Source: Lantana camara
Taxonomy: Eukaryota; Streptophyta; Magnoliopsida; Lamiales; Verbenaceae
DNA: 64,000 bases
Assembly (NCBI GenBank): GCA_037501455.1
Contig: CM074863.1
Location: forward strand, 56,463,501-56,527,500
Direction: 5' to 3'
The stretch's first letter is position 1, and every line of letters begins with the position of its first letter. Both the position numbers and the translations under genes were made by a program. Positions 1 to 13,173 of this stretch are shown piece after piece. Below the pieces are notes generated by a model. It was not told the DNA's origin, searched no databases, and was given only the letters and a program-made list of their open reading frames with translations.

Positions 1-755
1 TGGTTAAAATGTCAATGCACGTAGCAATCTACCAACAATTTAAAATGCAACACGTTTGAACATTTATATTAACTTAAAATATACCTGTAAGTAAAGCAAT
101 TTAAATACTTCAATTGATTTAAACATATATTTAATGCATCAAGTAAGTAATCTCGAGTCACATCTACAACAGCATTTATAAATAAGAGGTTAATTTGATA
201 ATAAATGAGGTGCACGTGTTTATGAATGCATTGAAGAACCTGGCACCGTAGAAAGGTTAGACTCGATTCCAGCGTCCATTCCTTGTTGGCCAAATTGCAA
301 CTTTAGCCCAAGCGGTTGATCAGTCACTTTAATCTTCAAAATCCTCCAGCCTTGATTCATACATTTCCAAAACCTGTCACTCACAACTTGCTTTGCAAAA
401 AAAATGCATGTGGGTGAAGCGTGTTCGTGTCACGTAATTGTCACATAATTAATACCAGCGAGAATTTAATATATAATGCAACAATTAATTTACCAATGCT
501 TGGAATAAAACACGTCGAGCAAATAATTTCAAACGATTCAAAAATCAATTAATTAGCAATTAATAGCATGAATTAATAGAAAGTACAAGCTGTCAAGTAT
601 TTCAGGTAATTCAAAGAATCCAAGTAGCCAAGTAATTTCAAATAAAATGCAAGACTCTCTGATTGTCAAGTAATTCCTATGCCGTACGACCTAGACTCGA
701 CACAACACGACACTAGAACCTCGGTTTTGCAACCGGGCTCTGATACCACCTTAGA
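1..755 (-). mobile_element. Internal region, primer-site-proximal part, first (truncated) array unit
   Basis: This is the portion of the 3044-bp internal region adjacent to the primer binding site; the rest lies left of the window. It matches 6210-6964 and 12419-13173. The only ORF of note is a 74-codon minus-strand frame at 69-293 with no recognisable domain. The region is AT-rich and apparently non-coding. Confidence 0.85.
736..748 (-). promoter_or_regulatory. Primer binding site (initiator tRNA-Met), array unit 1
   Basis: The minus strand reads TGGTATCAGAGCC, the canonical plant primer site complementary to the 3' end of initiator tRNA-Met. It starts 7 nt beyond the end of the LTR at 756, which fixes the element on the minus strand. 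Confidence 0.9.
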
Positions 756-1468
756 TGTAACACCCCGGACACGTGGAGGTGCCACGCCCCCGCACTATAA
801 GTCAATCCACATACGAAACGGCCAATCCGTACATGAACCAACCTATAGCGAACGGGTGACAATGCAATACACGACAGGCTAGGCGGGAAACTAAAACGTG
901 CAATAAAATAAAGCGGAAGCATAAACTAATCTTTATCAAGCATTTCCATTTACCAAGTCACGATGTTTCATTTATCAATCTAAACATGCTTTACTATATT
1001 TATCAATACATTATCATCTCCAAATAAGCAATAACAATAACCTAAATCCCTTAAACAATAAATCAACAATTAAATAAAATGCACCGTGCAAGACTCGACT
1101 ACCAGGACTGGACTCGACTCACTTCCCGCCTAGCGTGCACCTGCAATACCTGAAAGGTGGAGGCGTCAGTCTGTGAAGACCGAGTGAGGGGTTTACATAT
1201 ATATTAGCGCAAATAACATGCAAGTCATATTCTCGGGTAAAGGTTTATAAAAGATAATTATACAGTTAATAATAACATGGCTTCGCCCGAGAATACAACT
1301 ATCAATATTAATCACTTGTTCATTTTCACGCAATTAATAAACATGCTTGCTTGCTGGTTAATCATTAGATGATCACGCAATTCAATTATCATGCAATCAT
1401 GTAGTGTATTCAACTAGCATATTCATGGAATGGAATCATGCAATCACTACATGGCGTGCTTGTAACAT

Positions 1469-1770
1469 GATAGGGTTTATTCCTCCTGTGATTGGACGGA
1501 CAATCACTGGCAAGACCAGTCCAGCGCCCTTCACTCAGAAGGACCTGGCCAGGGGAAACACGGGTACACGATAGGGCTTTGTTCTTCTTGTGGTTGGACG
1601 GACAACCACTGGCAGGACCAGTCCAGCGCCCTCACTAAGGAGAACCTGGCCAAGAGAACACACGTACACGGTAGGGTATTGTTCATCTTGTGATTGGACG
1701 GACAATCATTGGCACGAGGACCAATCCAGCGCCCCCCACTAAGGAGGACCTGGCCAAGAGAACACACTTG
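1469..1770 (-). repeat. Three tandem ~100-bp sub-repeats inside LTR copy 1
   Basis: Units start near 1469, 1570 and 1670. Each has GATTGGACGGACAA or a close variant, then CCAGCGCCC and then ACCTGGCCA. They recur in the other LTR copies. The second unit has CCAGTCC in copy 1 and CTAGTCC in copies 2 and 3. Confidence 0.85.
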
Positions 1771-2825
1771 CTTGCAATCATGAGCATGACATGCTTGATT
1801 CGTGAATACTAACATGCTTTACTTGCTTGATTCATGAACAATAATATGACTTGAAACGATAAATGATTTCATGAAAATATAACTATAAATACCTTTTGGT
1901 TAAAACAGTCACGTAAAGGTTATACGGGTTCTATATAACTAGAAATTAAACCTCACCTGACAGGCGACACACGACTCTTGAATGCGTGAACGTGCTCATG
2001 CTCGACAATCTCCTCCCTGGAGAGTAACTGAATAAGAAATGGGAACATACATGCATTCGTGAGACAATATTCGACAATGGTACCAAATATGACGCACGGC
2101 GTAACCATGAACATATTCTTGTATGAGATAAACGTATACTCACACGTACCGATCATATAGATACTTATAAATGGAATGGAATAATTTACAAGAAGACAAA
2201 TAATTTCACGGAGATCACGTATTTAAGGCATGCAAGCATACCAATTCGTTTTACATAAAGCACGGAGTTAACAATTAAGTTTAAGTAAGCAAAGACCATA
2301 AAATGTCAAATAACCATATAATCATCAATTATTCAAGTATTCCAATCATATAAATCGCATACGGGAGCCGAGAGAGTGAAAGGAATGCGAGAAAAGAGGT
2401 TTTGGCAAAGTTTGGCAAAAGTTGACAGTTTTCGGAAATATACAAGCTGTAGGAAAACTGGAATATCTTGAGTTATAGAATTTGGAATTGGGTTTTGTTT
2501 ATTGGATAGAAAACTAGACAAATACACCTTTCCGATGATATATGGCTCGTATTCTAATTCAAAGTGAGGAGAAAATGGCGTAAGCTTGAAGTTGAGTGAA
2601 TGCATATTTTCGGTAGAGTGGCGACACCAAATTAAAATGGATATATCTCACAAACCAGAAATGATATTGAGGTGATTCCAATTGGAGAATACTTCAGACT
2701 CAATGCAGTTTCTACAGTTCGAAATTCAGGTCAATCCGAGTACGTTTGAGGGGTAAACGGTCATTTAGAACAAATGACATAAATGCAGAATTGGCTGTGT
2801 GATCTTCTGTAACAGTGCTGAAGAC

Positions 2826-2949
2826 GGGAACGGCCGTTCCGGCTTTAGGCCAAAATGGGAAGGGCCGTTCCCAGCCTCGCTGGCCAAAACATTCAAAGGA
2901 TGGGAACGGCCGTTCCGGGAAATCAAAGGGGACGGGAAGGGCCGTTCCC
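2826..2949 (-). repeat. GC palindrome cassette in LTR copy 1 (GGGAACGGCCGTTCC type)
   Basis: Four self-complementary motifs lie at 2826-2840, 2857-2872, 2902-2916 and 2934-2949. Motifs 1 and 3 contain the perfect palindrome GGAACGGCCGTTCC; motifs 2 and 4 are near-palindromes GGGAAGGGCCGTTCCC. The cassette lies 971-1094 bp from the LTR 5' end in sense orientation. In an otherwise AT-rich LTR it is a conspicuous GC island. Confidence 0.9.
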
Positions 2950-3920
2950 GCTGAGCAGAAAGCTCAAAACAGAGCAGAAAACAGGGGAGCTCTCGGAAAT
3001 GATCAACAAAGCAACAAGAATTCCAATTTGATCAACAAAGCTATTAATTTCTGGAAGTATGATGCATCCATGTTCAAGAAATGATAATATAACACTTGAA
3101 CAAGTAAACCATGCAATACCACCAAGATTTCCAAGTTTCATGCTCAAGCTCCTATTGATCATTCAAGCTCAAATATTCAAGAATTTCATAAATAAATCAT
3201 GCCATAACTCAACCTAGGATCACATAATCATGCTTCCATCTACCATTCATCCATCTAGCATATAAATCCCAAACCCTAGCTATCTCAAATATGATCAAGA
3301 ATCACATATATCTCCATCTTTACCTTGAAAGAAAATAAAAGAGGAAGAAGATGAAGCTAGCATGATGAATGAGCTCCCAAAATCATAATTTTCTTGGAAA
3401 ACTTGATGAATTTGATGAAATCTTCCCTTCCCTTTTTGGAGATTTTGGTTCGGTGGAGCAAGGAAGCAATTATGGGATGATTGGCATGAAAATGAAGATG
3501 ATTGAGGGAGAGATGCATATACCGACATTTCAAGAGGGAAAAATGTAATATTAGCAAGTAATCCTCCAAGTTCTCTAACTTATGCAATTGAGTATCAAAG
3601 GTTTGGAAATGACCACTTAGGTCCACAAAGCTTTCATGCAATTTGGTCCCTCGATTAAAATGAATGAGCATTTTAAGGACAATTTAGCAATTAAATCAAA
3701 TTGGATAATTAATTCATGTAGCAATTAAATTCCATTCATACAAGGATTCTCAAAATGAAATGAATATCATATAATTTTCACGTAATCATGTTGAAAACAA
3801 TTTATAAGAATTAATATAGCACGTTTAAATTAATTAAACGAAATTAATAAAATAAAATCCTACCGCTCGAAACCCACACGTGTCGAGCTTACCTGACTGT
3901 CTGAAAATCGGGGCGTTACA

Positions 3921-3937
3921 ACTCTCTCCCCCTTAAG
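3921..3937 (-). promoter_or_regulatory. Polypurine tract, array unit 1/2 junction
   Basis: The minus strand reads CTTAAGGGGGAGAGAGT directly before the LTR start TGTAAC. This is the expected plus-strand primer for reverse transcription and confirms minus orientation. Confidence 0.85.
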
Positions 3938-6900
3938 AGAATCCGTCCTCGGATTCCATGTCCTGAATTCTTGAAAATTAATTGGCTCTTCCGTGTTCAT
4001 CCCACGCGGGTTAGCTACTCCCCGTCAGGGATTAGTTCAAAAGAGGTCTTCGATCCACTATGTCCTCCCATGTGTGAATTCATGTCCCTCAACTTTCTGG
4101 AATTTAACACTCGAAAGAAAATCTAACCTTCCACTAAAACAAGTTGACAAGTAATTAAAATAGCGAGAGTGCCCCGACCCTCAAACAATTAACGAGAGAA
4201 CCCCGCCTCTCGAGCAAGTAACAAGAGAGCCCCGTCTCTTGACAACCCTGAGAGAATCCCCGTCTCTCACGTACACGAATAAAACTCAAGCACACCTAGA
4301 CAAATATTCATGCTTACCACACAAGGATCAAGTAAAATTATCATTTATGCAATTAATTGTTCACATTACAATTAATAGTAAACAAGAAATCATATACAAG
4401 AATAATAATAACAAATTAATAATCAACAATTAATAACAAACAAGGATTCATGTATAGAAATAGCAAGATAATGATAATGATAAAATAATGATGCACGTGA
4501 TATGCATGATTAAGTGTACCGTTCACAGAGGGTTGAAATTCTGGAACTGAATTAATTCGGTTGAATACTTGATTCCTTAGTTGAGATTTTCCCGCTTTGT
4601 ACCACTACGGTTCGATATCCCCATTTCTGATAACCATCTCTATCCTTGTGCTCTTTTCTGACATAATCCGTAAATCATCATTAATCACCACATCTTCAGA
4701 CCCGTTTTAATCCCAGATTTGCCGATTGAACCCTTTCCCGCACTGATTTTCACATTCACCTTCCGGTTTTGGAATTGAAATATACCCTAGATTTCTTGTC
4801 CTGAAGGGATTGTGTATTCAAGCTTAAAAGACTGACTTTGTGTTTCAAGCAAACTCTTGTCCAACAAACAGAGGGAACCGGTTTTACCATTTTCTCGACC
4901 TTCGTAATCAGAGTAAAACATCTTCCCGAAGCAAAGATCTTAACTCTTTTGTTTGAAACTTGAAAGTAGCACTTCTATTCCCTTAGAAGATAGTATAATG
5001 GATATTTAATACAGAAGAGAATCCAGGTTGTTATTCCATGAATTTTACGCAGAACCCGAAGGAATCAGGTCCTAGTGAAACGTCTTCCTTTGATCCCTGA
5101 AATTTGATGCATACCCCACAATTCCCTGAAATATCTTGAAAGAGAGGATCGTTCAATCTTCAGTCTTCTTTGAAATGTTCCTGGTAAGCTGGTATATTTA
5201 TGGGGCGACGGTGACCGCCCGGATAGAAGCACAGTATGCGTTTACAGGCATCTCTAGGGTATAGGTAGACAACTTCGTAAGAAAACTCTTGTCGGAATTA
5301 AACTTGGTTATCCATTTTCCTTCTGCTTCCCACTTTCTTCCACTCCATTTATTGTAGACACTCTAATAGCAAGAGGGACTAAGATTCAAGATTTACTATC
5401 CAAAATTTGCCAGATCGAATCCCTGCTCCTATTTACTGAGTCAAATGATATCCTGAGGTTGTCGGAGAATTGCAGACAGTGTACCTACTTTCCTCCTTCA
5501 CATGATTCTGATACAGGATTCCAGGAAGAATTGATTCTCTGAAAATTCCCAACTTCCTCTAGTGTTATCTAACTTCAGACTTGAACTTATTTTCAGACCG
5601 GCTCTCCCCCTTAAGAAAATAGAAATTTTCTTATCTTTTCCCACTTGCAAGCGTCTCTGCTGACTCAATTCCCGTAACCTTTTCCTCGTTCTACTTGTTA
5701 TTAATCAAGATTTTGATTGATGATCCTTTTCTAATTCTTTCTGTTATCAACATACGCAACTTGAAGCTCCCTGACTATCACCACTTTGGTTTGATGTTAA
5801 AATTCTTCAACATCCTACACTCACCTAATGCTTTCCAGCGAATTGGCATTTACAAGTTCGGCACCATAGTCCGAAACAAGAAAGTTACTTTCTTAATCCC
5901 AAACGCATCTCCAAAGTACTGATTAATTTCTGAAGGTTGAAGGACCCACTGAACATTTATCTGCTTGAACTTATCAACATTTCCCTGTTCCCAAAATTTT
6001 CCCAAAATGTCTGTATCATACCTGCTCTTACTAAATCCTAGATCACTAATTCTCACAGCCCAAACATTATTAAACTTCCAGTAAAATAAGATGACCCAGT
6101 TACAACAGGATACCCGATGATTCAAAACTCTCTTCATAAATTCAAGTTGGTAGAAATAGAAGCAAGTGTAGGGAGAACCTATTGCCAACAAACACTAAAT
6201 AATGCATGATGGTTAAAATGTCAATGCACGTAGCAATCTACCAACAATTTAAAATGCAACACGTTTGAACATTTATATTAACTTAAAATATACCTGTAAG
6301 TAAAGCAATTTAAATACTTCAATTGATTTAAACATATATTTAATGCATCAAGTAAGTAATCTCGAGTCACATCTACAACAGCATTTATAAATAAGAGGTT
6401 AATTTGATAATAAATGAGGTGCACGTGTTTATGAATGCATTGAAGAACCTGGCACCGTAGAAAGGTTAGACTCGATTCCAGCGTCCATTCCTTGTTGGCC
6501 AAATTGCAACTTTAGCCCAAGCGGTTGATCAGTCACTTTAATCTTCAAAATCCTCCAGCCTTGATTCATACATTTCCAAAACCTGTCACTCACAACTTGC
6601 TTTGCAAAAAAAATGCATGTGGGTGAAGCGTGTTCGTGTCACGTAATTGTCACATAATTAATACCAGCGAGAATTTAATATATAATGCAACAATTAATTT
6701 ACCAATGCTTGGAATAAAACACGTCGAGCAAATAATTTCAAACGATTCAAAAATCAATTAATTAGCAATTAATAGCATGAATTAATAGAAAGTACAAGCT
6801 GTCAAGTATTTCAGGTAATTCAAAGAATCCAAGTAGCCAAGTAATTTCAAATAAAATGCAAGACTCTCTGATTGTCAAGTAATTCCTATGCCGTACGACC

Positions 6901-6944
6901 TAGACTCGACACAACACGACACTAGAACCTCGGTTTTGCAACCG

Positions 6945-6957
6945 GGCTCTGATACCA
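6945..6957 (-). promoter_or_regulatory. Primer binding site (initiator tRNA-Met), array unit 2
   Basis: This is the same 13-base site as at 736-748, shifted by 6209, next to the LTR that starts at 6965. Confidence 0.9.
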
Positions 6958-6964
6958 CCTTAGA

Positions 6965-9900
6965 TGTAACACCCCGGACACGTGGAGGTGCCACGCCCCC
7001 GCACTATAAGTCAATCCACATACGAAACGGCCAATCCGTACATGAACCAACCTATAGCGAACGGGTGACAATGCAATACACGACAGGCTAGGCGGGAAAC
7101 TAAAACGTGCAATAAAATAAAGCGGAAGCATAAACTAATCTTTATCAAGCATTTCCATTTACCAAGTCACGATGTTTCATTTATCAATCTAAACATGCTT
7201 TACTATATTTATCAATACATTATCATCTCCAAATAAGCAATAACAATAACCTAAATCCCTTAAACAATAAATCAACAATTAAATAAAATGCACCGTGCAA
7301 GACTCGACTACCAGGACTGGACTCGACTCACTTCCCGCCTAGCGTGCACCTGCAATACCTGAAAGGTGGAGGCGTCAGTCTGTGAAGACCGAGTGAGGGG
7401 TTTACATATATATTAGCGCAAATAACATGCAAGTCATATTCTCGGGTAAAGGTTTATAAAAGATAATTATACAGTTAATAATAACATGGCTTCGCCCGAG
7501 AATACAACTATCAATATTAATCACTTGTTCATTTTCACGCAATTAATAAACATGCTTGCTTGCTGGTTAATCATTAGATGATCACGCAATTCAATTATCA
7601 TGCAATCATGTAGTGTATTCAACTAGCATATTCATGGAATGGAATCATGCAATCACTACATGGCGTGCTTGTAACATGATAGGGTTTATTCCTCCTGTGA
7701 TTGGACGGACAATCACTGGCAAGACCAGTCCAGCGCCCTTCACTCAGAAGGACCTGGCCAGGGGAAACACGGGTACACGATAGGGCTTTGTTCTTCTTGT
7801 GGTTGGACGGACAACCACTGGCAGGACTAGTCCAGCGCCCTCACTAAGGAGAACCTGGCCAAGAGAACACACGTACACGGTAGGGTATTGTTCATCTTGT
7901 GATTGGACGGACAATCATTGGCACGAGGACCAATCCAGCGCCCCCCACTAAGGAGGACCTGGCCAAGAGAACACACTTGCTTGCAATCATGAGCATGACA
8001 TGCTTGATTCGTGAATACTAACATGCTTTACTTGCTTGATTCATGAACAATAATATGACTTGAAACGATAAATGATTTCATGAAAATATAACTATAAATA
8101 CCTTTTGGTTAAAACAGTCACGTAAAGGTTATACGGGTTCTATATAACTAGAAATTAAACCTCACCTGACAGGCGACACACGACTCTTGAATGCGTGAAC
8201 GTGCTCATGCTCGACAATCTCCTCCCTGGAGAGTAACTGAATAAGAAATGGGAACATACATGCATTCGTGAGACAATATTCGACAATGGTACCAAATATG
8301 ACGCACGGCGTAACCATGAACATATTCTTGTATGAGATAAACGTATACTCACACGTACCGATCATATAGATACTTATAAATGGAATGGAATAATTTACAA
8401 GAAGACAAATAATTTCACGGAGATCACGTATTTAAGGCATGCAAGCATACCAATTCGTTTTACATAAAGCACGGAGTTAACAATTAAGTTTAAGTAAGCA
8501 AAGACCATAAAATGTCAAATAACCATATAATCATCAATTATTCAAGTATTCCAATCATATAAATCGCATACGGGAGCCGAGAGAGTGAAAGGAATGCGAG
8601 AAAAGAGGTTTTGGCAAAGTTTGGCAAAAGTTAACAGTTTTCGGAAATATACAAGCTGTAGGAAAACTGGAATATCTTGAGTTATAGAATTTGGAATTGG
8701 GTTTTGTTTGTTGGATAGAAAACTAGACAAATACACCTTTCCGATGATATATGGCTCGTATTCTAATTCAAAGTGAGGAGAAAATGGCGTAAGCTTGAAG
8801 TTGAGTGAATGCATATTTTCGGTAGAGTGGCGACACCAAATTAAAATGGATATATCTCACAAACCAGAAATGATATTGAGGTGATTCCAATTGGAGAATA
8901 CTTCAGACTCAATGCAGTTTCTACAGTTCGAAATTCAGGTCAATCCGAGTACGTTTGAGGGGTAAACGGTCATTTAGAACAAATGACATAAATGCAGAAT
9001 TGGCTGTGTGATCTTCTGTAACAGTGCTGAAGACGGGAACGGCCGTTCCGGCTTTAGGCCAAAATGGGAAGGGCCGTTCCCAGCCTCGCTGGCCAAAACA
9101 TTCAAAGGATGGGAACGGCCGTTCCGGGAAATCAAAAGGGACGGGAAGGGCCGTTCCCGCTGAGCAGAAAGCTCAAAACAGAGCAGAAAACAGGGGAGCT
9201 CTCGGAAATGATCAACAAAGCAACAAGAATTCCAATTTGATCAACAAAGCTATTAATTTCTGGAAGTATGATGCATCCATGTTCAAGAAATGATAATATA
9301 ACACTTGAACAAGTAAACCATGCAATACCACCAAGATTTCCAAGTTTCATGCTCAAGCTCCTATTGATCATTCAAGCTCAAATATTCAAGAATTTCATAA
9401 ATAAATCATGCCATAACTCAACCTAGGATCACATAATCATGCTTCCATCTACCATTCATCCATCTAGCATATAAATCCCAAACCCTAGCTATCTCAAATA
9501 TGATCAAGAATCACATATATCTCCATCTTTACCTTGAAAGAAAATAAAAGAGGAAGAAGATGAAGCTAGCATGATGAATGAGCTCCCAAAATCATAATTT
9601 TCTTGGAAAACTTGATGAATTTGATGAAATCTTCCCTTCCCTTTTTGGAGATTTTGGTTCGGTGGAGCAAGGAAGCAATTATGGGATGATTGGCATGAAA
9701 ATGAAGATGATTGAGGGAGAGATGCATATACCGACATTTCAAGAGGGAAAAATGTAATATTAGCAAGTAATCCTCCAAGTTCTCTAACTTATGCAATTGA
9801 GTATCAAAGGTTTGGAAATGACCACTTAGGTCCACAAAGCTTTCATGCAATTTGGTCCCTCGATTAAAATGAATGAGCATTTTAAGGACAATTTAGCAAT

Positions 9901-10129
9901 TAAATCAAATTGGATAATTAATTCATGTAGCAATTAAATTCCATTCATACAAGGATTCTCAAAATGAAATGAATATCATATAATTTTCACGTAATCATGT
10001 TGAAAACAATTTATAAGAATTAATATAGCACGTTTAAATTAATTAAACGAAATTAATAAAATAAAATCCTACCGCTCGAAACCCACACGTGTCGAGCTTA
10101 CCTGACTGTCTGAAAATCGGGGCGTTACA
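6965..10129 (-). mobile_element. Giant LTR, array copy 2 (3165 bp)
   Basis: It serves as LTR for both neighbouring internal regions. Sub-repeats are at about 7678-7979 and the palindrome cassette at 9035-9158. Differences from copy 1 seen by eye: CTAGTCC in sub-repeat 2, GTTAACAG near 8632, TTGTTGG near 8709, and an A for G near 9138. Confidence 0.92.
9035..9158 (-). repeat. GC palindrome cassette in LTR copy 2
   Basis: The same four palindromic motifs as in copy 1, offset by 6209. The only change seen is outside the motifs (AAAAGGG for AAAGGGG before motif 4). Confidence 0.9.
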
Positions 10130-13100
10130 ACTCTCTCCCCCTTAAGAGAATCCGTCCTCGGATTCCATGTCCTGAATTCTTGAAAATTAATTGGCTCTTC
10201 CGTGTTCATCCCACGCGGGTTAGCTACTCCCCGTCAGGGATTAGTTCAAAAGAGGTCTTCGATCCACTATGTCCTCCCATGTGTGAATTCACGTCCCTCA
10301 ACTTTCTGGAATTTAACACTCGAAAGAAAATCTAACCTTCCACTAAAACAAGTTGACAAGTAATTAAAATAGCGAGAGTGCCCCGACCCTCAAACAATTA
10401 ACGAGAGAACCCCGCCTCTCGAGCAAGTAACAAGAGAGCCCCGTCTCTTGACAACCCTGAGAGAATCCCCGTCTCTCACGTACACGAATAAAACTCAAGC
10501 ACACCTAGACAAATATTCATGCTTACCACACAAGGATCAAGTAAAATTATCATTTATGCAATTAATTGTTCACATTACAATTAATAGTAAACAAGAAATC
10601 ATATACAAGAATAATAATAACAAATTAATAATCAACAATTAATAACAAACAAGGATTCATGTATAGAAATAGCAAGATAATGATAATGATAAAATAATGA
10701 TGCACGTGATATGCATGATTAAGTGTACCGTTCACAGAGGGTTGAAATTCTGGAACTGAATTAATTCGGTTGAATACTTGATTCCTTAGTTGAGATTTTC
10801 CCGCTTTGTACCACTACGGTTCGATATCCCCATTTCTGATAACCATCTCTATCCTTGTGCTCTTTTCTGACATAATCCGTAAATCATCATTAATCACCAC
10901 ATCTTCAGACCCGTTTTAATCCCAGATTTGCCGATTGAACCCTTTCCCGCACTGATTTTCACATTCACCTTCCGGTTTTGGAATTGAAATATACCCTAGA
11001 TTTCTTGTCCTGAAGGGATTGTGTATTCAAGCTTAAAAGACTGACTTTGTGTTTCAAGCAAACTCTTGTCCAACAAACAGAGGGAACCGGTTTTACCATT
11101 TTCTCGACCTTCGTAATCAGAGTAAAACATCTTCCCGAAGCAAAGATCTTAACTCTTTTGTTTGAAACTTGAAAGTAGCACTTCTATTCCCTTAGAAGAT
11201 AGTATAATGGATATTTAATACAGAAGAGAATCCAGGTTGTTATTCCATGAATTTTACGCAGAACCCGAAGGAATCAGGTCCTAGTGAAACGTCTTCCTTT
11301 GATCCCTGAAATTTGATGCATACCCCACAATTCCCTGAAATATCTTGAAAGAGAGGATCGTTCAATCTTCAGTCTTCTTTGAAATGTTCCTGGTAAGCTG
11401 GTATATTTATGGGGCGACGGTGACCGCCCGGATAGAAGCACAGTATGCGTTTACAGGCATCTCTAGGGTATAGGTAGACAACTTCGTAAGAAAACTCTTG
11501 TCGGAATTAAACTTGGTTATCCATTTTCCTTCTGCTTCCCACTTTCTTCCACTCCATTTATTGTAGACACTCTAATAGCAAGAGGGACTAAGATTCAAGA
11601 TTTACTATCCAAAATTTGCCAGATCGAATCCCTGCTCCTATTTACTGAGTCAAATGATATCCTGAGGTTGTCGGAGAATTGCAGACAGTGTACCTACTTT
11701 CCTCCTTCACATGATTCTGATACAGGATTCCAGGAAGAATTGATTCTCTGAAAATTCCCAACTTCCTCTAGTGTTATCTAACTTCAGACTTGAACTTATT
11801 TTCAGACCGGCTCTCCCCCTTAAGAAAATAGAAATTTTCTTATCTTTTCCCACTTGCAAGCGTCTCTGCTGACTCAATTCCCGTAACCTTTTCCTCGTTC
11901 TACTTGTTATTAATCAAGATTTTGATTGATGATCCTTTTCTAATTCTTTCTGTTATCAACATACGCAACTTGAAGCTCCCTGACTATCACCACTTTGGTT
12001 TGATGTTAAAATTCTTCAACATCCTACACTCACCTAATGCTTTCCAGCGAATTGGCATTTACAAGTTCGGCACCATAGTCCGAAACAAGAAAGTTACTTT
12101 CTTAATCCCAAACGCATCTCCAAAGTACTGATTAATTTCTGAAGGTTGAAGGACCCACTGAACATTTATCTGCTTGAACTTATCAACATTTCCCTGTTCC
12201 CAAAATTTTCCCAAAATGTCTGTATCATACCTGCTCTTACTAAATCCTAGATCACTAATTCTCACAGCCCAAACATTATTAAACTTCCAGTAAAATAAGA
12301 TGACCCAGTTACAACAGGATACCCGATGATTCAAAACTCTCTTCATAAATTCAAGTTGGTAGAAATAGAAGCAAGTGTAGGGAGAACCTATTGCCAACAA
12401 ACACTAAATAATGCATGATGGTTAAAATGTCAATGCACGTAGCAATCTACCAACAATTTAAAATGCAACACGTTTGAACATTTATATTAACTTAAAATAT
12501 ACCTGTAAGTAAAGCAATTTAAATACTTCAATTGATTTAAACATATATTTAATGCATCAAGTAAGTAATCTCGAGTCACATCTACAACAGCATTTATAAA
12601 TAAGAGGTTAATTTGATAATAAATGAGGTGCACGTGTTTATGAATGCATTGAAGAACCTGGCACCGTAGAAAGGTTAGACTCGATTCCAGCGTCCATTCC
12701 TTGTTGGCCAAATTGCAACTTTAGCCCAAGCGGTTGATCAGTCACTTTAATCTTCAAAATCCTCCAGCCTTGATTCATACATTTCCAAAACCTGTCACTC
12801 ACAACTTGCTTTGCAAAAAAAATGCATGTGGGTGAAGCGTGTTCGTGTCACGTAATTGTCACATAATTAATACCAGCGAGAATTTAATATATAATGCAAC
12901 AATTAATTTACCAATGCTTGGAATAAAACACGTCGAGCAAATAATTTCAAACGATTCAAAAATCAATTAATTAGCAATTAATAGCATGAATTAATAGAAA
13001 GTACAAGCTGTCAAGTATTTCAGGTAATTCAAAGAATCCAAGTAGCCAAGTAATTTCAAATAAAATGCAAGACTCTCTGATTGTCAAGTAATTCCTATGC

Positions 13101-13173
13101 CGTACGACCTAGACTCGACACAACACGACACTAGAACCTCGGTTTTGCAACCGGGCTCTGATACCACCTTAGA
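10130..13173 (-). mobile_element. Internal region, array unit 3 (3044 bp, non-coding)
   Basis: It is essentially identical to 3921-6964; one difference seen is CACGTCC for CATGTCC near 10292. The polypurine tract is at 10130-10146 and the primer site at 13154-13166. No protein domain is recognised. Confidence 0.85.
13154..13166 (-). promoter_or_regulatory. Primer binding site (initiator tRNA-Met), array unit 3
   Basis: The third identical primer site, adjacent to the LTR that starts at 13174. Confidence 0.9.

Larger units (their letters stand above)
756..3920 (-). mobile_element. Giant LTR, array copy 1 (3165 bp)
   Basis: On the minus strand the LTR begins TGTAACGCCCC at 3920 and ends GGGGTGTTACA at 756, so it has TG...CA ends. 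It is bounded by a primer site at 736-748 and a polypurine tract at 3921-3937. It contains a three-unit ~100-bp repeat (1469-1770) and a palindrome cassette (2826-2949). No coding capacity is evident: the minus-strand 90-codon frame at 2333-2605 aligns with frames in other LTRs here, but most differences change the amino acid. Confidence 0.92.
3921..6964 (-). mobile_element. Internal region, array unit 2 (3044 bp, non-coding)
   Basis: It lies between the polypurine tract (3921) and the primer site (6945-6957). The longest frame is 113 codons (5850-6191, minus) and I recognise no gag, protease, reverse transcriptase, integrase or RNase H motif. It is therefore a carrier that would need enzymes from another element. 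A run of short repeats near 4166-4278 contains alternating GAGAG and CCCCG motifs. Confidence 0.85.

Noticed and set aside
2333..2605. Sense-strand 90-codon frame in the array LTR with similar frames in LTR fragments C (59572-59814) and E (62769-62972), which suggested a conserved small LTR-encoded protein
   Set aside because: Comparing codons of the array LTR and fragment C by eye, roughly 20 changes alter the amino acid and only about 7 are silent. That fits DNA homology without selection on the protein.
2815..3084. 89-codon plus-strand frame over the palindrome cassette
   Set aside because: It is antisense to the LTR and its sequence is a by-product of the GC palindromes; no family resemblance.
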